DNA of 64,000 bases from Candidatus Bipolaricaulota bacterium (lineage in GTDB: Bacteria; Bipolaricaulota; Bipolaricaulia; RBG-16-55-9; DRXL01), in contig CALLJK010000009.1 of NCBI GenBank assembly GCA_938091745.1, positions 158,844-222,843 on the forward strand, given 5' to 3'. A program made the translations under genes and the position numbers. Positions 10,649 to 18,282 of the stretch are shown here, piece after piece (the first letter of the stretch is position 1; the number at the start of each line of letters is the position of its first letter). The notes under the pieces are model-generated. The model searched no databases and was not told where the DNA came from. It saw only the letters and a list, made by a program, of their open reading frames with translations.

Positions 10649-11461
10649 ATGGCTATCAAAACGAAAGTCCGCACAGTGCTCCTAGCTCTCGATGTAGGCA
10701 ATACGATGACCAAACTCGGCTTGTTCTCCGGGGAAAAGCTCTTGACGGATTTTCAGCTTGCGTCCAATCGCGAAAGAACTGCTGATGAAGTAGGACTATC
10801 GATCAAGACGCTGCTTTCTGACTGGCCCAAGCCGACGCACGTCATTATTAGCTCGGTTGTGCCCCATCTCAACGTGGCCCTGACGCGCGCGTTTCAAAGA
10901 CACTTCTCCGTTGAGCCCGAGTTTTTAAGTTATCAATGGGGAGTGATCCCACTTGATGTCGAAGAGCCCTCCAAGGTCGGCACAGATCGTCTCGCCGATG
11001 CTATCGCCGCGTTCTATCTCTATGGCGGCCCAGCGTTGACTATTAATTTCGGCACGGCCACGACGTTCAATCTCATCTCTGAAGACGGCAGATTCTTAGG
11101 CGGGGCTATCGCGCCGCAGATGGAACTTGCAGCTTCTGCGTTGGCGCAGCGCGCCGCGCAGCTCTATGAAGTGGAGTTGCACTGCCCCGCAAGCGTCATC
11201 GGCAAGACAACCGATGAAAACATTCGCGCCGGGTTTGTACTGGGCTTTATAGATCTAATTTCGGGGCTGATCCGGCGCTTCCGCACAGAATATAAGAAGG
11301 ACTTAAAAGTCATAGCCACGGGTGGGCGCGGTGAGTTCTTCGCCAAGCACATCAAAGAGATCTCGATCTACGATCCTCATCTGACGCTGCACGGACTGCG
11401 CTTAGCGTGGGAGCTACACCAGCGGTCCCCTCTCCCTCGGAGGGGAGAGGGGCTGGGGTGA
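10649..11461 (+). CDS. coaX: Type III pantothenate kinase
   Basis: First step of coenzyme A synthesis. The ASKHA fold is shown by LALDVGNTMTKLGLF (phosphate loop, residues about 11-25), SSVVPHLN, GTDRLADAIAAF with the catalytic Asp, and ALTINFGTATTFNLI. The length of 270 residues is slightly long because the last 11 residues (SPLPRRGEGLG) are encoded by a copy of the dispersed palindromic repeat at 11427-11466, which also supplies the stop codon. The enzyme core appears complete without this tail. It follows hicA by 4 bases. Confidence 0.93.
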   Translation: MAIKTKVRTVLLALDVGNTMTKLGLFSGEKLLTDFQLASNRERTADEVGLSIKTLLSDWPKPTHVIISSVVPHLNVALTRAFQRHFSVEPEFLSYQWGVIPLDVEEPSKVGTDRLADAIAAFYLYGGPALTINFGTATTFNLISEDGRFLGGAIAPQMELAASALAQRAAQLYEVELHCPASVIGKTTDENIRAGFVLGFIDLISGLIRRFRTEYKKDLKVIATGGRGEFFAKHIKEISIYDPHLTLHGLRLAWELHQRSPLPRRGEGLG

Positions 11462-11466
11462 GGGCC
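11427..11466 (+). repeat. Palindromic repeat, truncated copy at the 3' end of coaX
   Basis: Inner arms CCCCTCTCCC (11427-11436) and GGGAGAGGGG (11443-11452) plus one outer arm GGGGTGAGGGCC (11455-11466). The left outer arm is missing. The copy forms the last codons and the TGA stop of coaX and may also work as a transcription barrier before the tatA promoter. Confidence 0.8.
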
Positions 11467-11485
11467 TTCTCTTTAGGGATCGGCT

Positions 11486-11514
11486 TTGACTTGCACTCTG
11501 ATTTGTGCTAGAGT
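11486..11514 (+). promoter_or_regulatory. tatA-sucC promoter
   Basis: TTGACT (11486-11491), 17 bases, TAGAGT (11509-11514). The predicted start site lies near 11521, just before the GGAGGTG that serves tatA. Confidence 0.6.
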
Positions 11515-11537
11515 GAGACGGCATGGAGGTGCACAGT

Positions 11538-11762
11538 ATGTTCAATTTGGGTGCTCCAGAACTCCTCATAATCTTTCTCGTGGTGCTGCTGCTCTTTGGT
11601 GGGGCGAAGCTGCCGGAGCTCGCCCGTGGCTTGGGCAAAGCAATTCGGAACTTCAAAGAAGAAGCCGAGGGCATCAAGCGAGAGATCGAGAAGGCTGCTG
11701 AGCCTCCCCCGTCGGAAACGCCTAAGAAAGCTGAGGAACAGCCCGCTCCCAAGCAGAGCTAG
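11538..11762 (+). CDS. tatA: Sec-independent translocase protein TatA
   Basis: 74 residues: a short N-terminal membrane helix (APELLIIFLVVLLLFGGAKLP, with the FG hinge), an amphipathic helix (ELARGLGKAIRNFKEEAEG) and a Pro/Glu/Lys-rich C-terminal tail. This is the TatA/E layout; TatA forms the protein-conducting element for folded substrates. ATG 11538 is chosen because GGAGGTG at 11525-11531 precedes it by 6 bases; an in-frame ATG at 11523 lies upstream of that site. No tatC is in the window. Confidence 0.93.
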   Translation: MFNLGAPELLIIFLVVLLLFGGAKLPELARGLGKAIRNFKEEAEGIKREIEKAAEPPPSETPKKAEEQPAPKQS

Positions 11763-11765
11763 CTT

Positions 11766-11891
11766 ATGAAGTGGCTGCTCATTCTAGCGTTGCTCTTGCT
11801 GATCTTTGGGGCGACGCGCCTGCCCCAAGTCGGGCGCAGTTTGGGTCAAGCCCTGCGCGCCTTCCGCGAGGAAGTGAAAAAAAATAAATAG
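11766..11891 (+). CDS. 41-residue TatA-like miniprotein
   Basis: A complete 42-codon frame starts 3 bases after the tatA stop and ends 3 bases before sucC. The product begins MKWLLILALLLLIFGATRLP and continues QVGRSLGQALRAFREEV: a short membrane helix, the FG-x-x-x-LP hinge and an amphipathic helix, the full TatA/TatE core without the acidic tail. Conservation of the hinge and of the Gly-Arg-Ser-Leu-Gly pattern makes a chance frame unlikely. It may act as a second Tat subunit beside TatA; that function is inferred from sequence only. Confidence 0.8.
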   Translation: MKWLLILALLLLIFGATRLPQVGRSLGQALRAFREEVKKNK

Positions 11892-11894
11892 CTT

Positions 11895-13019
11895 ATGCGC
11901 TTGCAAGAATATCAAGGGAAAGAACTGTTTCGGCGAGTCGGGATTCCCGTTGCCGATGGCAAGGTCGCGTTCTCACCACCAGAGGCGGAGGAGATCGCGC
12001 GTGAGCTGGGCGGCCCTGTTGTCGTCAAGGCTCAAGTCTTAGTGGGCGGGCGGGGCAAGGCCGGCGGGATCAAGCTCGCGCAAACTCCACAAGAAGCGCG
12101 CGCCCACGCCGAAGCTATCCTCAATATGACCATCAAGGGCGAGCGCGTCAGAAAAGTCTTGGTCACCAGAGCCGTCGAGATCGAAAGAGAATTCTATCTG
12201 TCGGTCACGATTGACCGTGCGGCGAAAAAGCCTATCGTGATCTTCTCAGCTGAAGGCGGCATGGAGATCGAAGAGCTTGCAAGAACACATCCAGAAAAGA
12301 TTGTGCGATTTCATGTCGATCCGTTGCTTGGGCTGCAAGCGTATCAGATCCGCACAGCGCTCTTTCAATCTGATATAGCGCCGACTCTGATGCGGCCCCT
12401 GAGCGATGTCTTCTTTAAACTCTATCAGGCGTTTGTGCAGTATCGCGCGCAGCTGGTGGAGATCAACCCCTTGGCGCTCTCCGATGGGAAGCTGATCGCC
12501 GTGGACTCGAAGTTTATCATTGACGACGATGACGTGCCTGTGGAACTGCAGGGGTGGGAAGAAGAAGAACTTGCTGGCAGCCCTGAAGAGCGCGCGGCCA
12601 AGCAAGCGGGGCTGCAGTACGTCAAGCTTGATGGCACTATCGGGATCATTGGGAACGGCGCAGGCTTGGTGATGGCAACTCTCGATGTCGTAGCGCTTAA
12701 GGGTGGGCGCCCCGCGAATTTCTTAGACATCGGCGGCGGAGCCAATGCCGAAGTCATGAAGAAAGCCCTACAGATTGTGTGCTCAGACCCCAACGTGCGC
12801 GGGCTCTTTATTAATATCTTTGGGGGAATTACGCGTTGCGATGAAGTCGCGCGCGGCTTGGTCGCGGCTCAACGGGAGCTCGGAATCCGTGTGCCGATGG
12901 TCGTGCGCCTGACAGGGACCAACGAAGTCGAAGGGCGCAAGATCTTAGAAGCGCAGGGCATCATCCCCGTAGCCGACATGGAGGAAGGGGCTGCCGAGAT
13001 CGTACGACAGACAAGTTAA
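11895..13019 (+). CDS. sucC: Succinate-CoA ligase (ADP/GDP-forming) beta subunit
   Basis: 374 residues. The N-terminal ATP-grasp domain starts MRLQEYQGKELFRRVGIPV and holds VVKAQVLVGGRGKAGGIKLA; the C-terminal CoA-ligase domain has GIIGNGAGLVMATLD, FLDIGGGA and NIFGGITRCDEVARG. It makes succinate and ATP from succinyl-CoA, or a related acyl-CoA. The alpha subunit sucD, normally next door, is absent here; a convergent beta-helix gene follows after 29 bases. No Shine-Dalgarno precedes the ATG, which lies 3 bases after the miniprotein stop, so translation is likely coupled to it. Confidence 0.93.
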   Translation: MRLQEYQGKELFRRVGIPVADGKVAFSPPEAEEIARELGGPVVVKAQVLVGGRGKAGGIKLAQTPQEARAHAEAILNMTIKGERVRKVLVTRAVEIEREFYLSVTIDRAAKKPIVIFSAEGGMEIEELARTHPEKIVRFHVDPLLGLQAYQIRTALFQSDIAPTLMRPLSDVFFKLYQAFVQYRAQLVEINPLALSDGKLIAVDSKFIIDDDDVPVELQGWEEEELAGSPEERAAKQAGLQYVKLDGTIGIIGNGAGLVMATLDVVALKGGRPANFLDIGGGANAEVMKKALQIVCSDPNVRGLFINIFGGITRCDEVARGLVAAQRELGIRVPMVVRLTGTNEVEGRKILEAQGIIPVADMEEGAAEIVRQTS

Positions 13020-13048
13020 AGCTTCCTGAAACCTTGGTGCTCACATCC

Positions 13049-14179
13049 TTAAGGCAAACACACGTCTCCTTCCATGATCCAATTGCGATTATTGTGAGCA
13101 ATCTCAACATCCCTGAGTTCCGCGTGCACTTCAAGCGGGGCATCTTCTCCACCAAAGTTGCCACACTTCGCGAGCTCCGCGGCAATACCCCATCCAAAAT
13201 TCTCTCGTATCGCACCTCCATGGACAGAGAGCACGATCTTTGTTTTTGTGCCATCAGATGGGGTCTTCCCATAGAGTATGATGCCTGATCCCCGCAGTAC
13301 ATCAAATGGTTCAACAGCTTGCTCTAAACCGGGCTTCCACATGAGGGCATTGCCATTCCGCACGATGATAGAATCCTCGATACGGATATGCGCATCATCA
13401 GATATAATGATTCCAGCACCTCTTTGCTCCGCAATCACAGAGCGTTGAATAACAGCTTTGATCTCTCCGAGGCCCAAAATCCCAAGATTATTATGTTCTA
13501 GCCTCGACCCGACAAGTTCTAAAGAGCCGCCGTGTGTTAATACAGCCTTGCAATTATGAAAGAAGGAACTATCTGCTACCTTGATCCTAAACGATGGCTT
13601 GGGGTCTTGGTAGTAATCAAATGTCTCAATGGCCCCCTCGAAATTATAAAAGACGCTATTGATCACTTCTAGCTCCATATCGTTGATCACAGTAACGCCC
13701 TGTGTTGTGGAGCAGTAGTGCAACGATGTTGGGTCTCCTAGTAGCTCCACGTTTTCAAGCACGATACGTCCAGGTTTATATCCTAGTCGCCGGAAATATT
13801 GCGTTATAATCGCAGCATAGGCATTGAGTGGAGGAAGCACAGTTAAGTTGGAGAAGCGAACTTCCTTGATAGATGGCTCGCTTCTGCCACGGAGTTGTCG
13901 AGGTCCTGACCAACTGACGGAGAAAGACCCAACGATAACAGTCTTGCCAGTCCCAGCCCCGCGCACGGTCAGCCAGGCGTTATCGATGTCAACATTCTCG
14001 CCGTGCCCGTAGACACCAGCTTGTAGGCATATCACGCTGTTAGGTGGGGCTATATTAAGAGCTTGCTGCAGCGAATCTCCAGGGCGTAGGGTCATATAGC
14101 ATTGTTCTTGCGTCGTTGATCCAATAGCGAGAAGTCTAGGAACAACCAGAATAAGACTTATAGCGACCCTCAGCAACAT
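13049..14179 (-). CDS. Secreted right-handed parallel beta-helix protein
   Basis: 376 residues. An N-terminal signal sequence (MLLRVAISLILVVPRLLAIG) is followed by a region typical of pectin-lyase-like folds: PGDSLQQALNIAPPNSVICLQAGVYGHGENV, then repeated strands ending in I/V-x-N or D-S turns (VINSVFYNFEGA, VADSSFFHNCKA, LEHNNLGI, IEDSIIVRNGNA). Such folds occur in polysaccharide lyases and surface proteins; no catalytic residues can be named. ATG 14179 is preceded by GAGGTGA and a strong promoter. It is convergent with sucC. Confidence 0.8.
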   Translation of the reverse strand: MLLRVAISLILVVPRLLAIGSTTQEQCYMTLRPGDSLQQALNIAPPNSVICLQAGVYGHGENVDIDNAWLTVRGAGTGKTVIVGSFSVSWSGPRQLRGRSEPSIKEVRFSNLTVLPPLNAYAAIITQYFRRLGYKPGRIVLENVELLGDPTSLHYCSTTQGVTVINDMELEVINSVFYNFEGAIETFDYYQDPKPSFRIKVADSSFFHNCKAVLTHGGSLELVGSRLEHNNLGILGLGEIKAVIQRSVIAEQRGAGIIISDDAHIRIEDSIIVRNGNALMWKPGLEQAVEPFDVLRGSGIILYGKTPSDGTKTKIVLSVHGGAIRENFGWGIAAELAKCGNFGGEDAPLEVHAELRDVEIAHNNRNWIMEGDVCLP

Positions 14180-14218
14180 TTGTGTTCACCTCGTTCCCTA
14201 AGTTCTAGGGTGTAGACT

Positions 14219-14247
14219 ATAATAACCATCGCAGGTGTGGTTCACAA
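14219..14247 (-). promoter_or_regulatory. Promoter of the beta-helix gene
   Basis: On the minus strand TTGTGA (14247-14242), 17 bases, TATTAT (14224-14219). The start codon is 40 bases downstream with GAGGTGA in front. Confidence 0.5.
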
Positions 14248-14326
14248 GTGCCCTTAAAGCTGTGAGTAGGAGTGAGCAGCTTTTGGGGAGAAGAGTTAAG
14301 ATGGGGAGCATCAATTTAGGATAATG

Positions 14327-14355
14327 TTGATTATTCCCCCTCTAGCACATATAAT
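14327..14355 (+). promoter_or_regulatory. Promoter of the S55 peptidase gene
   Basis: TTGATT (14327-14332), 17 bases, TATAAT (14350-14355). It places the transcript start near 14362 and so excludes translation starts upstream of that point, including the in-frame ATG at 14324. Confidence 0.6.
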
Positions 14356-14395
14356 GCTGAGTATGATTATCTCGAAACTTAAGGAGGGGTCTGCT

Positions 14396-16342
14396 GTGAG
14401 GCTCATCAAAGTTGTAATGTTAGGAGCACTCTTATTTGCAAGCCTTGGTGCTCGTCTTGCTGACTCTCAGAGCCAGATCATCCCGTTCAGCGAGATCAAG
14501 CCCGGCATGGAAGGCTTCGGCAAGACAGTAATCAAGGGCAATGAGATTCAAACGTTCTCAGTGAAAGTCATTAACGTCATTGATAATCCCGGCGTTCTGG
14601 ATGATCACATAGTCGTGCGGGTCGGTGGGCCGACGATTCGTCAAGCAGGCGGGGTCGCCGCGGGGATGAGCGGCAGCCCAATCTATATAAATAATAGGCT
14701 AGCGGGGGCGCTGTGGGGCTCGTGGGGCTTCCAAGTCGGGGCGGAACCCATCGCGCTGGTGCGCCCCATCGAGACGATGCTCGCGCTTATAGAGCCGCTC
14801 AAAGAGAAAGCTCAGAAGAGACTTAGCTACGTTCCCACTATTCCCTTAGGAGTCATCGGCTCCGTCGAGATAGACGGCCAACTCAAACAAATCGAAGTCG
14901 TTTCGCAGATGCCCCCGGAACGCGCCAACTGTCTAGATACGATCTTCATTCAAGCTGCTGCGACCCCAATACTTGTGTCAGGACTGAATGGCCGGGCATT
15001 GAAGTATCTCAAAGATGGGATGAGCGAAAGAGCAATGCGCGCCGCGGGGATGCGCCAGGCGCTCTTACCCATCGCGTCTGAAGACTTTGTGCAAGAACTC
15101 TCGCATGGGCTTGAAGAACGCTATAGCGTTCGGGTGCAGCCGACAGGGCTTTCTGGTGCAGCAGCTCACGCTTCGGTGTACACAACTGAATCGATTGATC
15201 TTCAAGAGGGCAGCCCCTTCGGCGTCATGCTCACTGATGGTGACGTCACTATCGGGGCGTTCGGGACTGTCTCGTACCTCGAAGAGAATATTCTGTTGGG
15301 GTTTGGGCACTGGCTCTTCCCCGCAGGCGAGACGGAGTTCTTCTTGACGGACGCGTATATCCTCGACACAGTGGAGTCGTTGGAGATGCCGTTTAAGCTT
15401 GGGGTACCCGGGAAGACTCGCGGGACGATCTTCGAAGATCGCTGGCAGGGGGTAGGGGGAGTTACGGCGATAGAGCCGCGCTCGCTAACGGTCTCTTTAA
15501 CTGTACAGGACAGAGATCTTGGAGTGACAACCCAAACATGGTTCCGTATCGCATACTATGAGAGCCTGATCCCATTCTTGTTCTTAGTTGGGGCTTTAGA
15601 TGCTGTCGATCGTACGCTCAACAGAATCGGGCCGGGCACCATGATCGTGCGCTATACACTTCAAGCTAACGAGCTCAGCCAGCCCTTGACACGCACAGAT
15701 GTCTTTGCGAGCTTAAGCGACGTTGCTGTCACCGGGCCGTTGCGCGTCGCGCAGACGCTCTTTACACTCGCGCGGAACGAGTTCCGAGATGTGGGTTTCA
15801 GCTCGTTAGATATCGAGCTGGACATCCAGCGTTCAGTAAGAGCGTTGCGTGTCAAGTCCATCAAGACCGATAAAGAGAGCTACGAGCCGGGCGAGAGCAT
15901 TCACTATACGGTGACGCTTCACGCATATCGAGGGAAGGAACAGACTGTTGCTGGAGAGCTGAGGCTCCCTCAAGAGCTTGATCGTTCGAGCGTCACGCTT
16001 GTGGCGTTTGGTGGGCCACGGCGCAGCGACCGCGAGGAAGCTCCGGAGTTCGACTCACTTGACGACTTAATCGACTTTTTACAAAAGACCCCTAGCAATA
16101 ACAATTTAACCGTAGAATTATTAGATATTTCTGACAAAACATCAGATTCTCAAAAGCAAGAAGATGATAAGAATAAAATCTCTTACAAAAATACTCAAAC
16201 TATCGATGAAACGATTGTTTACGGAGAAAAGACATTGGAAATAAAGATTAAGACTGGGAAGTCGCAAGAACCAACGCCGGAGGAGCCCAAAGAACCCAAG
16301 CAAGAGAAGAAACCATGCAAGTTTCCGTTCTATTGCCCGTAA
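14396..16342 (+). CDS. Secreted SpoIVB-type (family S55) serine peptidase-like protein
   Basis: 648 residues from GTG 14396, which has AAGGAGG 8 bases upstream and lies below the promoter. A signal peptide (about residues 1-24) is followed directly by the S55 domain: IPFSEIKPGMEGFGKTVIKG and GGVAAGMSGSPIYINNRLAGAL, where GMSGSP (residues 90-95) carries the catalytic Ser motif. No PDZ domain precedes it, unlike sporulation SpoIVB. The C-terminal half is not assigned; the last 85 residues are Lys/Glu/Pro-rich, poorly ordered and end in PCKFPFYCP. Similar non-sporulation S55 proteins exist in other phyla; substrates are unknown. Confidence 0.82.
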   Translation: MRLIKVVMLGALLFASLGARLADSQSQIIPFSEIKPGMEGFGKTVIKGNEIQTFSVKVINVIDNPGVLDDHIVVRVGGPTIRQAGGVAAGMSGSPIYINNRLAGALWGSWGFQVGAEPIALVRPIETMLALIEPLKEKAQKRLSYVPTIPLGVIGSVEIDGQLKQIEVVSQMPPERANCLDTIFIQAAATPILVSGLNGRALKYLKDGMSERAMRAAGMRQALLPIASEDFVQELSHGLEERYSVRVQPTGLSGAAAHASVYTTESIDLQEGSPFGVMLTDGDVTIGAFGTVSYLEENILLGFGHWLFPAGETEFFLTDAYILDTVESLEMPFKLGVPGKTRGTIFEDRWQGVGGVTAIEPRSLTVSLTVQDRDLGVTTQTWFRIAYYESLIPFLFLVGALDAVDRTLNRIGPGTMIVRYTLQANELSQPLTRTDVFASLSDVAVTGPLRVAQTLFTLARNEFRDVGFSSLDIELDIQRSVRALRVKSIKTDKESYEPGESIHYTVTLHAYRGKEQTVAGELRLPQELDRSSVTLVAFGGPRRSDREEAPEFDSLDDLIDFLQKTPSNNNLTVELLDISDKTSDSQKQEDDKNKISYKNTQTIDETIVYGEKTLEIKIKTGKSQEPTPEEPKEPKQEKKPCKFPFYCP

Positions 16343-16531
16343 AACAATCGATTAGAAACGATCTTTTGGCGCTTATCGATTTGGAGGCGCTTTATTGCCT
16401 TCCAGGGATGGGAATCTATCCCTTCCTCGATAGTCCCCATACCCAAGCCAATAGAGGGGCTATAATGTGAAGCCGCGAAGAAAACCCTCATGATTTCAGT
16501 ATTTCAGCTCTTCTGGCTCCTCTATCGCTAT

Positions 16532-16556
16532 GTCTGCTAACTAAGATTTAGCAGAC
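16532..16556 (+). terminator. Hairpin with T-rich tail upstream of P5C dehydrogenase
   Basis: Perfect 9-base arms GTCTGCTAA (16532-16540) and TTAGCAGAC (16548-16556), 7-base loop, followed by TTTCTAA. It separates the S55 peptidase gene from the next promoter. The 190 bases before it (16343-16531) hold weak inverted repeats only, for example AGGGAT/ATCCCT around 16404-16423, and no credible gene. Confidence 0.6.
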
Positions 16557-16568
16557 TTTCTAACCCAG

Positions 16569-16597
16569 TTGCGCTTCCTCATAAGACTCGGTAACGT
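16569..16597 (+). promoter_or_regulatory. Promoter of P5C dehydrogenase
   Basis: TTGCGC (16569-16574), 17 bases, TAACGT (16592-16597), directly after the hairpin; the ATG at 16633 is preceded by AAAGGAGGT. Confidence 0.4.
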
Positions 16598-16632
16598 GAA
16601 TACTGTGATCACCATAAAGGAGGTATCCACGT

Positions 16633-18258
16633 ATGAGCAAGCTATGGAGGCTGGAGAAGCCGCAAAACGACGTCAATAAAATCCCCACATACGCCCCCAG
16701 AACTCCTGAGCGCGACCAGCTCCTCCGCGAGATCGAAGCCCTCACGCACACGACCGAAGAGATCCCCTTGATCATCAACGGCGAGCCAGTCAAGACTGGT
16801 CAGACTGTCGACGTCGTCTGCCCGCACGATCACAAGAGAGTCTTAGCGCGAGCACACCTGGCAGGCGAAGCCGAACTGCGCCGTGCCATCGACGCAGCTT
16901 TAGAAGCGCATAAATCTTGGTCAGCTTTAGACGGCTACGACCGCGCCGCGATCTTCTCCCGCGCTGCAGATCTTTTGGCTGGGCCAAAGAGAATTCAGAA
17001 CATCGCGGCGATTATGATAAATCAGTCCAAGACGCCCTTCGAAGCTGAGATTGATTTGGCTGAGCTTGTAGACTTCTGGCGCTTCAATGCTTACTATATG
17101 CAGTTTCTCTACGAGCAGCAGCCCGATCAGATTTATGGGGAGATCAATCGCTTCGACTGGCGGCCCTTGGAGGGCTTCGTGCTCGCTGTGCCGCCATTTA
17201 ACTTCTATTCTATTGGTGGAAACCTTCCCACAGCTCCGGCTCTGGTAGGCAACGTCGCCCTGTGGAAGCCCGCGCGCTCGGTGCTGCTCTCGAACTATCG
17301 CATCATGCAGATTCTGCTAGAAGCCGGGCTGCCCAAGGGCGTCATTAACTTCGTGCCCTTCGAGAGCAAATACTCCGACGTTGTGCTCAAACACCCGGAC
17401 TTCGCGGGGCTGCACTTTACGGGCAGCTACGAGACGCTTATTCACTTATGGAACGAGATCGGCAAGAATCTGCCCAACTATAAAAACTTCCCCAGAATCG
17501 TGGGCGAGACCGGCGGCAAGGACTTCGTCTTCGTGCACAGCTCCGCTGACGTAGACGCCGTCGCGGCCAACACGATCCGCGGGGCGTTCGAGTACCAAGG
17601 GCAGAAGTGCTCTGCTGCGTCGCGCATGTACGTCCCGCAGAGTCTTTGGCCCGCGCTCAAACAGAAATTCTTAACAGAATTGCCCAAGCTCAAAGTCGGC
17701 CCTACCGAAGATCTTTCGGTCTTCATGGGCGCGATCATCACCAAAGAAGCTTTTGACAAGATCGTCTCGTACATCGAAGTAGCAAAGGGCGACCCAAAGA
17801 CTTATGAGATCGTCTTCGGCGGCGAGTACGACAGCTCGAAGGGCTGGTTCGTCCAACCGACAGTGATTATCTCCAAAGACCCCAAGAGCAAGCTCATGAC
17901 TGAAGAGATTTTCGGGCCGGTGCTGACAGTCTATATCTACCCCGATACCGAGTACGAGAAGACGCTCAAGCTCTGCGATGAATCTACACAATTTGCGCTG
18001 ACTGGCTCGATCTTCGCGCAGGATCGCTACGCGATTGTGCAAGCCGAGCAAGCCTTGCGCTACGCTGCGGGGAATTTCTATATTAACGACAAGCCCACGG
18101 GAGCCGTCGTAGGACGACAGCCCTTCGGCGGCGCAAGACACTCTGGGACGAACGACAAGGCTGGCTCATGGATTAATCTGATGCGCTGGCTCAGCCCGCG
18201 AACTATAAAAGAGACGCTCGTGCCGCCCAAAGATTGGCGACGGCCCTATATGGGGTAA
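16633..18258 (+). CDS. pruA: 1-pyrroline-5-carboxylate (glutamate semialdehyde) dehydrogenase
   Basis: 541 residues, of the ALDH4-like branch with an N-terminal extension (TERDQLLREIEAL region). Aldehyde dehydrogenase landmarks are PFNFYSIGGNLPTAPALVGN, HFTGSYETL, ETGGKDFVFV with the general-base Glu, and GQKCSAASR with the nucleophilic Cys, then TEEIFGPVLTVYIYPD. It oxidises glutamate semialdehyde to glutamate in proline and arginine breakdown. No proline dehydrogenase is adjacent, so the source of substrate is not shown. A strong AAAGGAGGT sets the start. Confidence 0.92.
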   Translation: MSKLWRLEKPQNDVNKIPTYAPRTPERDQLLREIEALTHTTEEIPLIINGEPVKTGQTVDVVCPHDHKRVLARAHLAGEAELRRAIDAALEAHKSWSALDGYDRAAIFSRAADLLAGPKRIQNIAAIMINQSKTPFEAEIDLAELVDFWRFNAYYMQFLYEQQPDQIYGEINRFDWRPLEGFVLAVPPFNFYSIGGNLPTAPALVGNVALWKPARSVLLSNYRIMQILLEAGLPKGVINFVPFESKYSDVVLKHPDFAGLHFTGSYETLIHLWNEIGKNLPNYKNFPRIVGETGGKDFVFVHSSADVDAVAANTIRGAFEYQGQKCSAASRMYVPQSLWPALKQKFLTELPKLKVGPTEDLSVFMGAIITKEAFDKIVSYIEVAKGDPKTYEIVFGGEYDSSKGWFVQPTVIISKDPKSKLMTEEIFGPVLTVYIYPDTEYEKTLKLCDESTQFALTGSIFAQDRYAIVQAEQALRYAAGNFYINDKPTGAVVGRQPFGGARHSGTNDKAGSWINLMRWLSPRTIKETLVPPKDWRRPYMG

Positions 18259-18282
18259 AAATAACAGAGAAAGGAGCAACGT

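Noticed and set aside
13034-13288. 84-residue plus-strand frame after sucC
   Set aside because: Antisense to the C-terminus of the beta-helix protein, whose frame, signal peptide, ribosome binding site and promoter are all convincing.
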